The translations under genes were made by a program, and so were the position numbers. This document shows, piece by piece, positions 7,024 through 13,350 of a stretch of DNA of 13,350 bases. The stretch is from Spirochaetaceae bacterium (GTDB lineage: Bacteria > Spirochaetota > Spirochaetia > WRBN01). The notes under the pieces are model-generated. The model ran no database searches and was not told the origin of the DNA. It saw only the letters and a program-made list of their open reading frames with translations. The first letter of the stretch is position 1; each line of letters starts with the position of its first letter. The stretch covers positions 1 through 13,350 of the forward strand of contig JAHHUI010000035.1 of NCBI GenBank assembly GCA_020024055.1, read 5' to 3'.

Positions 7024-7425
7024 GGCAGGCTTTGCAGTCGTCGCTTGCGGCGAATCAATTTCGCTTTGCTGCGAAATATCGGCACGCAAGAGGAAAGTCC
7101 GGGCTCCATAGGGCGCGATGCCGGCTAACAGCCGGACAGGGTTTTCTTTATTTATTAAAGCAGACCCTGATGGACAGTGCAACAGAAAATAAACCGCCCG
7201 TGTGCACGGGCAAGGGTGAAACGGCGGTGTAAGAGACCACCGCGCCAATGGCAACAAAGGCGGCACGGCAAACCCCATCGGGAGCAAAGCCAAGCAGCAG
7301 GGGATGAATGGCCCGTTCGGATTGCATAATCCAAGCCTGCGGGTAGGCTGCAAAGACGCCTGTGAGCAATCACAGGCCAAGATTAATGACGATAAAAACA
7401 GAATCCGGCTTATGAAAAGCCTGCC
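7024..7425 (+). ncRNA. rnpB: RNase P RNA, bacterial class A
   Basis: This is the catalytic RNA of RNase P, which removes the 5' leader of precursor tRNAs. P1 is a perfect 10-bp pairing of GGCAGGCTTT (7024-7033) with AAAGCCTGCC (7416-7425), which sets both ends and a length of 402 bases. The conserved core is intact: GAGGAAAGTCC (7090-7100) pairs with ACAGAATCCGGCTTA (7398-7412) to form P4; AGTGCAACAGAAAATAAACCG and AGGGTGAAACGGCGGTG follow the family pattern; GGGC near 7110 and GGCCC near 7310 can form P6; CCTGTGA-GCAA-TCACAGG is P18. The tRNA-CCA-binding GGU is present in GCGGGTAGGCTGC. P12 is short (CCCGT-GTGC-ACGGG) and the P9 arm is long, with an AT-rich extension. All open frames across this interval are therefore spurious. 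Confidence 0.97.
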
Positions 7426-7431
7426 TTTTTT
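7407..7431 (+). terminator. Possible weak terminator at the 3' end of rnpB
   Basis: A run of six T (7426-7431) follows the last base of P1 directly. Just before it, GGCTT (7407-7411) and AAGCC (7417-7421) could pair around a 5-base loop, but that hairpin is short, is separated from the T run by four bases, and competes with P1 and P4. Termination here may be partial, leaving read-through into the TPR gene that starts at 7440. Confidence 0.35.
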
Positions 7432-7439
7432 GGGGAAAC

Positions 7440-8369
7440 ATGAGTAATAACGTGAATGTCAACCTGAACAGCATCACATCCCGCCTCATTCTGCTGGGCA
7501 TCGCGCTGGCGTTGCTTTTGCTTTTGGCCACATTTGTGGTGTATAGAACTGTGGGTCAAAATCCCGACGGCTTTGCGCAGCGATCGAATATTGTGGGCCT
7601 GTGGGAAGCAGGCGACTATGCTCGCGTGCTGGCCTATAGCGAAAGCGTGCTGGAGCGCAATCCCATCGATGCGCGTGCCTTGTTTTTTGCCGGGGCCGCC
7701 AGCTATTATCTTCTGTCTTTTGGAAGCGTGCCAGAAGATCAGGGGCGCTATCTGAATCAGGCCATTTTGAATCTGCGCACTTATCTGGAACTTAAGAGAA
7801 ATCCCCCCTATGCCGCCGAGGCTCATTATCTTCTGGGCAAGGCCTATTACAACAAAGGCTCTGCCTATGTGAATCTGGTGATTCAGCATCTTCAGCGCGC
7901 CATCGACCTGGGATATCAAAATACGGATATTGCCGAGTATATCGGCATGGCACATATTCTCTCGGGAGACTATGTCACCGGGGTGGAATATCTGGACAAA
8001 GCACCCTATAGAAAAGATAATTATGCCCTGGAATATAATATGGCCAAGGCCTATACATCGGCGGAAAATTACGAAGAGGCACTGAAACTGTATCAAAATG
8101 TGTATAAAAACAGCGCTGATGACAATTTAAAAGATCAGGCCTATCTACAAATGGCCAAAGTGTATTATCAGCTTAACCGTCATACAGAAGCGAAAGATAT
8201 TTTTATCAATTTCCTGCGCAAATATCCCAACAATACCGAGGCTCATTTTGGCCTGGGCGAGATTTATTATCTGGAAAAAAATATGCGCGCAGCCAAGCGG
8301 CAATGGGAAGCCGTGGTGCGCCTGGATCCTTTGAATGTAGAGGCCTTGACACGCCTGTACGGCAATTAA
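7440..8369 (+). CDS. Membrane-anchored tetratricopeptide-repeat protein
   Basis: A 309-residue protein with a short polar N-terminus, one membrane segment (RLILLGIALALLLLLATFVVY, about 15-36) and then a long helical domain of TPR repeats at about 48-78, 125-158, 161-190, 195-226, 231-263 and 266-298. Typical TPR wording includes AHYLLGKAYYNKG, YNMAKAYTSAENYEEALKLYQ and AHFGLGEIYYLEKNMRAAKRQWEAVVRLDPLNVEAL. With this topology the repeats probably face the periplasm and serve as a protein-binding scaffold; no enzyme motif is present. The gene begins 14 bases after rnpB, with only GGGGAA just before ATG 7440 as a ribosome site, and no separate promoter is obvious. It ends 60 bases before mreB, so a part in cell shape or wall growth is plausible, but this is inferred only from position. 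Confidence 0.85.
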   Translation: MSNNVNVNLNSITSRLILLGIALALLLLLATFVVYRTVGQNPDGFAQRSNIVGLWEAGDYARVLAYSESVLERNPIDARALFFAGAASYYLLSFGSVPEDQGRYLNQAILNLRTYLELKRNPPYAAEAHYLLGKAYYNKGSAYVNLVIQHLQRAIDLGYQNTDIAEYIGMAHILSGDYVTGVEYLDKAPYRKDNYALEYNMAKAYTSAENYEEALKLYQNVYKNSADDNLKDQAYLQMAKVYYQLNRHTEAKDIFINFLRKYPNNTEAHFGLGEIYYLEKNMRAAKRQWEAVVRLDPLNVEALTRLYGN

Positions 8370-8389
8370 ACGAAATCTATATCAGCCCA

Positions 8390-8417
8390 TTGACAAAAAA
8401 CCCCTGTATAGTATACA
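8390..8417 (+). promoter_or_regulatory. Promoter of the mreBCD-mrdA-rodA cluster, near-leaderless
   Basis: A perfect TTGACA (8390-8395) and TATACA (8412-8417) are 16 bases apart. The -10 box ends 12 bases before the mreB ATG at 8430, so the predicted message begins about 5-6 bases before the start codon and has no room for a Shine-Dalgarno site. The -10 box lies inside a perfect palindrome. Confidence 0.65.
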
Positions 8418-8418
8418 G
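8404..8418. promoter_or_regulatory. Perfect 15-bp palindrome over the mreB -10 box
   Basis: CTGTATA-G-TATACAG is a perfect inverted repeat with 7-bp arms around one base. It covers the whole predicted -10 hexamer of the mreB promoter. A dimeric repressor bound here would block RNA polymerase. Part of the symmetry is a by-product of AT-rich -10 sequence (TATA is itself palindromic), so the operator role is a hypothesis. Confidence 0.4.
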
Positions 8419-8429
8419 TACGCCAAGAT

Positions 8430-9470
8430 ATGGGACTTTTTAATTTTAATATTGACTTAGGAATTGACCTTGGCACGTGCAATACCCTTGTGTATCTGCG
8501 CGGCAAAGGTATTGTTGTAGATGAACCCTCTGTCGTGGCGGCGGAAAGGGGAACAAAACAAATACGCGCCATTGGCGCCGAAGCCAAACAAATGCTCTCA
8601 CGCACACCTGGGGCTGTCACAGCGATTCGCCCTTTGCACGATGGCGTGATTAGCGACATTGAAATGACTCAGAAAATGATCAGTTATTTCATTAAAAAAG
8701 TGATTCCTAATAATCTCATGTCCCGCTATTTCACCCGTCTGCGTGTGGTGGTGGGCGTGCCCAGCTGTATCACCGGCGTGGAAAGACGCGCGGTGCGCGA
8801 CAGCGCCATGATGGCCGGGGCGCAGAGAGTGGAAATTATCACCGAGTCTTTGGCGGCGGCTTTGGGAGCCAATATCCCTATATTCGACCCCGCGGGGCAT
8901 ATGATTTGTGACATTGGCGGGGGCACCACCGAGATTTCTGTTATCAGCTTGGGCGGCACCGTGGTAACCAATGCTATTCGCCTGGGTGGAGACGAACTGG
9001 ACGAAGCCATTATCAAGCATGCACGCACAGTGCACAATATGATCATTGGCGAACAGACAGCCGAAGAGCTGAAGATTCGCATTGGCAATGCTAGCCCGGA
9101 TCAAAAAATTGAAAGCATGGAAATTAAGGGCACAGACGCCATTACCGGTCTGCCCAGACGCTTGGAAATTGACAGTGTGGAAGTGCGTGAAGCGATTCAG
9201 GGGCCTGTGTGGGCCATTATTGAAGAAGTGAAGCGCACACTGTCGCAGACACCGCCGGAATTGGCGGCCGATATTTTAGAGCGCGGTATTGTGATGACAG
9301 GCGGGGGTGCCAATCTGAAAGGCCTGGCCAAGCTGCTGGCCAAGGAGACAGGCGTGCCCGTGATTTGTGCTGAAAACCCATTATTATGCGTTGTTTTGGG
9401 CGCAGGGAAATATTTTGAGTATCTCTCGGCCAATGATGCTAAGAAGATTTACAAGGATTTTGACGATTAA
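8430..9470 (+). CDS. mreB: Rod shape-determining actin homologue MreB
   Basis: MreB is an ATP-binding bacterial actin that forms membrane-attached filaments and directs side-wall peptidoglycan synthesis. The 346 residues have the full family length. The N-terminus MGLFNFN is a short amphipathic, membrane-binding start. ATP-site motifs are all present: GIDLGTCNTLVY (11-22, D13), the catalytic glutamate E139 in ITESLAAALGANIP, DIGGGTTEIS (161-170), IGEQTAEELKIRIGNA (206-221) and MTGGGANLKGL (289-299). The wording around 110-180 is close to that of Treponema MreB as I recall it. ATG 8430 is the right start by alignment but lacks a ribosome site, and the predicted promoter lies directly before it. 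It heads the cluster and is followed by mreC after 21 bases. Confidence 0.98.
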   Translation: MGLFNFNIDLGIDLGTCNTLVYLRGKGIVVDEPSVVAAERGTKQIRAIGAEAKQMLSRTPGAVTAIRPLHDGVISDIEMTQKMISYFIKKVIPNNLMSRYFTRLRVVVGVPSCITGVERRAVRDSAMMAGAQRVEIITESLAAALGANIPIFDPAGHMICDIGGGTTEISVISLGGTVVTNAIRLGGDELDEAIIKHARTVHNMIIGEQTAEELKIRIGNASPDQKIESMEIKGTDAITGLPRRLEIDSVEVREAIQGPVWAIIEEVKRTLSQTPPELAADILERGIVMTGGGANLKGLAKLLAKETGVPVICAENPLLCVVLGAGKYFEYLSANDAKKIYKDFDD

Positions 9471-9491
9471 TATACCTAAGGACTTGTATTA

Positions 9492-10364
9492 ATGAAGGTT
9501 AAGGGTATTTTGGGTATAGAAAACATCGTCTTTTTTGTTCTTCTATCAATTTGTGTCATTGTTATTTCTATTGAAACAAATCGCAGTGTCGCCGTTTTTG
9601 CAAAAATTATCGACGCATTTCAAAATGTGCAGAAATTCACCAGCGATACCACACGCCGCGTGACCGAGGCTATGCAGGACATGACAGCCCTGCTGGCCGC
9701 CCATGAAGAAAATAAAGAATTGAAGTCTAAAATGAATGATCTTCTGGGCCTTGAACGTCGCGTGACAAATCTTCAGCAGGAAAATGACCGTCTGCGCACG
9801 CAGCTGAACCTGCCGCAGAAGGCGCGTTATGGCGCGGTGCACGCCGAGGTGATTGCCCGGGATTTGAATGACTATTTCGGCACATTGATCATCAGCCGCG
9901 GCTCTGAAGATAGCATTAAAAAGGGCATGGTGGTGATTGCCTATAATCTGAAGCAGGAGCTCTACGGCCTGGTGGGGCGCATCAGCGAAGTGAACACGCA
10001 TACCAGCCATGTGCGCCTGGCATTTGATGAACAGTTTCATGTGGGCGCCAAGGTGGAAAAAAACGGCATTGTGGGCCTGTACAGCGGCTCGGGAGACCCC
10101 GTACGCTATGGCATTCTCAATTATATCAATGTGAACAATCTGCCCAAATTAGCGATTAACGACCTGGTGGTGACCAATGGGATGGACGGGGTTGATCTTT
10201 CCGCCGAGGACAGGCGCCTGCTCTACCCAGAGGGTATTTACATTGGGCGCATTAAAAGTATTAACTTAATCAGCTATCAAGCCAGCCTGCAGGTGGAGAT
10301 CAGCCCTGCCGTGAATTTTGCCAGTTTGGAACACGTGTTAATCGTGACTAATCCCAGGAGATAA
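9492..10364 (+). CDS. mreC: Rod shape-determining protein MreC
   Basis: MreC is a bitopic inner-membrane protein whose periplasmic part binds and activates PBP2 in the elongation machinery. The 290 residues show a membrane segment at about 10-27 (ENIVFFVLLSICVIVISI), a coiled coil at about 60-108 (HEENKELKSKMNDLLGLERR, then LQQENDRLRTQLNLP) and the two beta-barrel domains to the C-terminus, with the family phrases GTLIISRGSEDSIKKGMVVI, LVGRISEVNTHTSHVRL and LVVTNGMDG, then YPEGIYIGRI. Length and order are usual. ATG 9492 has AAGGA 9 bases upstream, a normal ribosome site. The spacing to mreB (21 bases) and mreD (14 bases) shows one operon. Confidence 0.95.
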   Translation: MKVKGILGIENIVFFVLLSICVIVISIETNRSVAVFAKIIDAFQNVQKFTSDTTRRVTEAMQDMTALLAAHEENKELKSKMNDLLGLERRVTNLQQENDRLRTQLNLPQKARYGAVHAEVIARDLNDYFGTLIISRGSEDSIKKGMVVIAYNLKQELYGLVGRISEVNTHTSHVRLAFDEQFHVGAKVEKNGIVGLYSGSGDPVRYGILNYINVNNLPKLAINDLVVTNGMDGVDLSAEDRRLLYPEGIYIGRIKSINLISYQASLQVEISPAVNFASLEHVLIVTNPRR

Positions 10365-10378
10365 GAGGAGGGGCCAAA

Positions 10379-10903
10379 ATGATTAGGCACTTTTTGGTTG
10401 CATTATTTATCATCGTGGTTCTGTATTTATTACAGGTCACTGTTCTGATTCAGGTCTCATCTTATATCTATGGCATGGTGCCCAATTTTGCGCTGGTGTT
10501 TTTCTGTCTTTTCTCTATTCAATACGGCCGACTCAGCTCGCAGATTTTGGGCTTCACTGCCGGGCTTTTGCAGGATTTCTTTTCCAGCTCGCCTATTTGT
10601 TTCTTTGCCATGATTTATCTGATTATGGGCTATGCATTTGGCAGCATGTATCGCCACACGCGATTTGACAATTTGCAGACAGTGCCTGTTCTGGTGGTGC
10701 TGGCCAGCCTGGCCAATATGATACTGGCGATGATTATCGGCGAGATTTTTGGCATACCCATCAGCAGCTCTTTCCTTTCTCCCTTGTTCTGGGGAGAAAC
10801 GATTTTAAATGTGATTGCGGGTATTCCTCTTTACTATTTTTCGAAATTTCTGGCGAATAAAATGGGACTTTCCGCATCCTGGAGGCGCCTGCGCCATGAT
10901 TAA
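10379..10903 (+). CDS. mreD: Rod shape-determining membrane protein MreD
   Basis: MreD is the small polytopic membrane partner of MreC in the elongation machinery. The 174 residues hold five or six hydrophobic segments (for example HFLVALFIIVVLYLLQVTVL at 3-22 and VPVLVVLASLANMILAMIIG near 102-121) and the family's typical P-N-F-A-L-V near the start (MVPNFALVFFC) and G-x-x-QD motif (FTAGLLQDFFSSSPICFFAM). Length is usual. ATG 10379 is preceded by GAGGAGG, the strongest ribosome site in the window, 14 bases after the mreC stop. MreD is poorly conserved, so the call leans on topology, the QD motif and the position between mreC and the PBP2 gene. Confidence 0.92.
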   Translation: MIRHFLVALFIIVVLYLLQVTVLIQVSSYIYGMVPNFALVFFCLFSIQYGRLSSQILGFTAGLLQDFFSSSPICFFAMIYLIMGYAFGSMYRHTRFDNLQTVPVLVVLASLANMILAMIIGEIFGIPISSSFLSPLFWGETILNVIAGIPLYYFSKFLANKMGLSASWRRLRHD

Positions 10904-10929
10904 CAGGTAGAATCTTTTATATATATTAT
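10900..10929 (+). promoter_or_regulatory. Possible internal promoter before mrdA
   Basis: The 39-base gap between mreD and the PBP2 gene is strikingly AT-rich and contains TTAACA (10900-10905) and TATTAT (10924-10929) 18 bases apart; an alternative TATATT (10922-10927) gives 16 bases. Predicted initiation would leave a very short leader before ATG 10943. AT-rich sequence makes chance matches likely, so this is only a candidate for separate expression of mrdA-rodA. Confidence 0.25.
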
Positions 10930-10942
10930 GAGAGTTTGATGA

Positions 10943-12892
10943 ATGAGCAGTATTAATACCCCCAGATTAATTCAAAAACGTGGATATATTGTTTTAGCAT
11001 TCACGGCAGCTATTTGTTGTGTTTTTATCATTAAATTATTCAACTTACAAATTATTAAAGGTTCCTTATATGAAACACAGGCCAAACGCGTTTCAGAGCA
11101 TATTGTGAATGTGCCTGCACAGCGCGGCTTGATTTATGACCGCAACGGCGAGCTTTTGGCCAGCAATTCAGAGCTTTTTTCGGTTTCGATCATTCCTGCA
11201 GAAATTATTGACAAAAAAGAAATTCCCCAGATTCTCTCGCGCGTGGCTAAAGTGCTTAATGTACCCTTTGCCGCGATTGAATATAAAGTGAACCCAACGT
11301 TGTATTCTTCGCGCGTGCCCATCGAGCTGAGCAAAGAAGCGACATTGGATAAAATTACCTATTTTTCCACGCGTATTGACGATTTTCCTGGGCTGTATTG
11401 GGCCAGCAAACCCAAACGCAATTATCTGGTGACAGGCAGCGGAAAAACCATCAATCACGTCATCGGCTATATTGGCGACATCACAACCGAAGAATTGCAA
11501 ATTCTGTATAATCAAGGATATACAGCAACAGACAGCATTGGAAAAAGTGGTATTGAGCATTATGCCGACAGAATTTTGCGTGGGAAAAGCGGTCAAAGAT
11601 TTGTTACTGTGGACGCGGTGGGTCGTCGTCTGGGTGAAAATGAACAAGCTTTCATCACACCCACAAACGGCAAAAACATTGAATTGACGATTGATATGCG
11701 CATACAGCGTTTGGCTGAAGAGGCGCTGGGTAAAAGACGTGGTTCTATTGTCATTTTGAAGCCCGCCAGCGGAGAAATCCTGGCGATGGTATCCTATCCA
11801 GTTTTCAATGCGAATCTTTTTGGCATGAAAGGTAAACAAGGATTCACCGGCCAGGCCCTTGATCCAGCCTTCCCTTTCATAAATCGCGCTATTTCTGCCG
11901 AATATCCCCCTGCTAGTACATTTAAAGTGGCGATGGCTGCGGCGATTTTAGAATCGGGCCTGTATCCTGCAAACAAAGAAGTCTTTTGCAGCGGCTCAAT
12001 GATTGTGGGCAATATGCGCTTTAGATGCCATCTGCGCAGCGGCCATGGCTGGCAAAATCTGAATGCGGCGATTGCCAACAGCTGCAATATTTATTTCTGG
12101 ACAGTGGCAAAAGACTATGTGGCCCGAGACGAAAACGGGCGCAGCAGCATCGACCGCTTCACCCAGATGGCTGCCGACTTTGGCTATGGCCACCTGACAG
12201 GCATAGACCTTCCGGGAGAAAAATCGGGCCTGGTGCCCACGAAAGAATGGAAAGAAGAAACATATCATGCTCCCTGGAGCGGTGGCGACACGATGAATAT
12301 GGTGATTGGGCAGGGATTTGTACTCAGCACTGTATTACAGGCCGCTGATGCGATCAGCATTGTGGCCAATGAAGGGGTGATCTATCGCCCGCACACCATC
12401 CGCGCCACGGTGGACCCAGACACAGGCGTGCGCACAGAGACTACGCGCGAAGTGCTGCATCGTTCGAATATCAAAAAAGAAACTTGGAAAAAACTGCAGT
12501 CATATCTGCGTTCAGCGGTTTTGCACGGCACAGCCTGGATGCTGAACCGCGCCGTGGCCGCAGCGGGAAAAACAGGCACCGCTGAAATCGGTATCACCGG
12601 AAGCTATCACGACTGGTTTGTGGCCTATGCCCCCTATAACAGCTCGAATCCTGACGATATGGTGGCAATTGCTGTGTTCCTGGAAGCAAATGAGAGAAAT
12701 GAGCGATATGAATGGTGGAGCACGAAAATTGCCGACATGATTTTACAGGGTATTTTTGCCAATCAAACCTATAGCGAGGTCGTGCGCACTTTGCAGCCTT
12801 GGTATATGAATTGGCGCGCAGTGCCCGAGCTGACCCCACCGCCAGAGAGTATTCAATATGTGCAGCCTATTGCCATTGGAGAAGATAATTAG
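10943..12892 (+). CDS. mrdA: Penicillin-binding protein 2, elongation-specific transpeptidase
   Basis: PBP2 is the class B penicillin-binding protein that cross-links new side-wall peptidoglycan in the periplasm, paired with RodA. The 649 residues show a short cytoplasmic tail, a membrane anchor at about 13-32, the dimerisation or pedestal domain (NVPAQRGLIYDRNGELLASN, 56-75; GKSGIEHYADRILRG, 200-214) and the transpeptidase domain. Active-site motifs are complete: S325-TF-K328 in EYPPASTFK, S380-C-N382 in IANSCNIYF, and K543-TGT in AAGKTGTAE. C349 and C362 flank a loop ending in RSGHG, as in other PBP2 proteins. ATG 10943 has GAGAG 8 bases upstream. The C-terminal ~30 residues are proline-rich and not conserved. 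The rodA start overlaps its stop by one base. By family, it is a target of beta-lactams such as mecillinam. Confidence 0.97.
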   Translation: MSSINTPRLIQKRGYIVLAFTAAICCVFIIKLFNLQIIKGSLYETQAKRVSEHIVNVPAQRGLIYDRNGELLASNSELFSVSIIPAEIIDKKEIPQILSRVAKVLNVPFAAIEYKVNPTLYSSRVPIELSKEATLDKITYFSTRIDDFPGLYWASKPKRNYLVTGSGKTINHVIGYIGDITTEELQILYNQGYTATDSIGKSGIEHYADRILRGKSGQRFVTVDAVGRRLGENEQAFITPTNGKNIELTIDMRIQRLAEEALGKRRGSIVILKPASGEILAMVSYPVFNANLFGMKGKQGFTGQALDPAFPFINRAISAEYPPASTFKVAMAAAILESGLYPANKEVFCSGSMIVGNMRFRCHLRSGHGWQNLNAAIANSCNIYFWTVAKDYVARDENGRSSIDRFTQMAADFGYGHLTGIDLPGEKSGLVPTKEWKEETYHAPWSGGDTMNMVIGQGFVLSTVLQAADAISIVANEGVIYRPHTIRATVDPDTGVRTETTREVLHRSNIKKETWKKLQSYLRSAVLHGTAWMLNRAVAAAGKTGTAEIGITGSYHDWFVAYAPYNSSNPDDMVAIAVFLEANERNERYEWWSTKIADMILQGIFANQTYSEVVRTLQPWYMNWRAVPELTPPPESIQYVQPIAIGEDN

Positions 12893-13350
12893 TGAGTGTT
12901 TTACAGCGACTGCAACAAAGATTTGCCTCTTCCCGCTTCGACTGGGTATTGTTCTGGGCGATGATTGCGCTGCTGACCATCGGTATTTTCTTTATCTATT
13001 CTTCTGGCATCGACAGCAACGGCCAGCAAACTCATCAAGGCGCCGCACCCGAATATATTAAGCAGATTGTCTGGGTGATCACTGGTTTCACGCTATTTCT
13101 CATCGCGGCGCTTTTTGACTACAATCAGCTGCACTTGCTGTCTATTTGGTTTTTTCTGGTCAGCCTGGTTTTGTTAATTGCCGTTTTGCTGGTGGGTAAA
13201 TATGTGGCTGGGGCACGAAGCTGGCTGGGTATCAGCTTTTTGGGAATCCAGCCGGCAGAGCTGGCCAAAGTGACCACGATTATTGCCCTGGCCAGTTTTT
13301 TCGACGCCCAAGGGCCCGGAGCAGGAAAATCTTTCAAAAACCTGATCATC
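12892..13350 (+). CDS. rodA: RodA, SEDS-family peptidoglycan glycosyltransferase (partial, N-terminal part)
   Basis: RodA polymerises lipid II into glycan strands in the inner membrane as partner of PBP2. The reading frame from GTG 12892 runs 153 codons to the right edge without a stop. GTG overlaps the mrdA stop codon by one base (TAGTG), and GGAGAAG (12878-12884) lies 7 bases upstream, so translation is coupled. Visible are a short cytoplasmic tail, membrane segments at about 18-38, 57-75 and 82-103, and the family signature GARSWLGISFLGIQPAELAK (107-126), which corresponds to the G-x-x-R-W-L...QPSE-x-x-K motif of SEDS proteins, here with alanine for the usual serine. The remaining membrane segments and the catalytic loop lie outside the window. 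Confidence 0.95.
   Translation, partial: MSVLQRLQQRFASSRFDWVLFWAMIALLTIGIFFIYSSGIDSNGQQTHQGAAPEYIKQIVWVITGFTLFLIAALFDYNQLHLLSIWFFLVSLVLLIAVLLVGKYVAGARSWLGISFLGIQPAELAKVTTIIALASFFDAQGPGAGKSFKNLII

Noticed and set aside
6147..7232. Long plus-strand open frame of 361 codons
   Set aside because: It runs antisense to the tetR-family gene and into the conserved core of rnpB, has no family resemblance, and no ribosome site.
7006..7380. Minus-strand open frames of 72-124 codons
   Set aside because: They lie opposite rnpB, whose base pairs explain the sequence; the RNA's GC-rich stems simply lack stops.
7410..8096. Minus-strand open frame of 228 codons
   Set aside because: It is antisense to the TPR gene, whose repeats are unmistakable, and ends inside rnpB.
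10883..10890. AGGCGCCT palindrome near the end of mreD
   Set aside because: It is inside coding sequence, only 8 bp, and not placed at a promoter or terminator.
10939..10956. Five-codon upstream frame (ATG to TAA) overlapping the mrdA start
   Set aside because: GAGAG lies at the right distance for ATG 10943 and too close for ATG 10939; a tiny out-of-frame ATG this near a start is expected by chance.
11168..11839. Minus-strand open frame of 223 codons
   Set aside because: It is antisense to the PBP2 gene with all catalytic motifs on the plus strand.
1..13350. Search for CRISPR arrays, insertion sequences, tRNA genes, direct-repeat arrays or defence genes
   Set aside because: Nothing was seen by eye; all intervals are accounted for by housekeeping or common accessory genes, and no intergenic stretch free of a gene exceeds 300 bases.

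Overview
The window looks like ordinary chromosome of a Gram-negative-type, rod or helical, motile bacterium, most probably a spirochaete of the Treponema/Spirochaeta kind. This rests on the wording of MreB (for example GVPSCITGVERRAV followed by AGHMICDIGGGTTEIS), the small lipoproteins with relaxed lipoboxes, and the gene mix. It is a judgement from recalled family sequences, not from a search. No mobile element, CRISPR array, tRNA or phage gene was seen.

Left part (1-3960). A minus-strand operon runs leftwards from 1407: a HAD phosphatase, a 93-residue membrane-anchored or secreted protein, and a lipoprotein with an SH3-like segment that is cut by the left edge. Divergent from it, a small exported protein of unknown function and a MATE efflux pump form a plus-strand pair, followed by a helical protein of unknown function. 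A perfect 13-bp bidirectional terminator at 3922-3960 separates this from the next, convergent gene.

Middle part (4003-7425). On the minus strand lie a TetR-family regulator and, downstream of it, a methyl-accepting chemotaxis protein. The chemoreceptor's dCache sensor domain carries the Y-R-W-Y-D signature of amino-acid binding. The TetR promoter is a near-consensus sigma-70 site with an inverted repeat in its spacer, as expected of an autorepressor. On the plus strand follows rnpB, the RNA of RNase P, whose P1, P4, P6 and P18 elements can all be traced.

Right part (7440-13350). A membrane-anchored TPR protein begins 14 bases after the end of rnpB. Then comes the elongation (rod) cluster mreB-mreC-mreD-mrdA(PBP2)-rodA, with rodA cut by the right edge. 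These proteins act together: MreB filaments on the inner face of the membrane, MreC and MreD in the membrane, and the RodA glycosyltransferase with the PBP2 transpeptidase making side-wall peptidoglycan.

The most interesting pattern is in gene starts. Genes that appear to head a transcript (HAD phosphatase, tetR, mreB, perhaps the exported protein at 1518) have no usable Shine-Dalgarno site, and their predicted -10 boxes lie only 7-13 bases before the start codon. Their mRNAs would therefore be leaderless or nearly so. Most genes inside operons have normal ribosome binding sites. A perfect palindrome over the mreB -10 box is a second regulatory signal worth testing. I see no convincing sign of a wholly new system.
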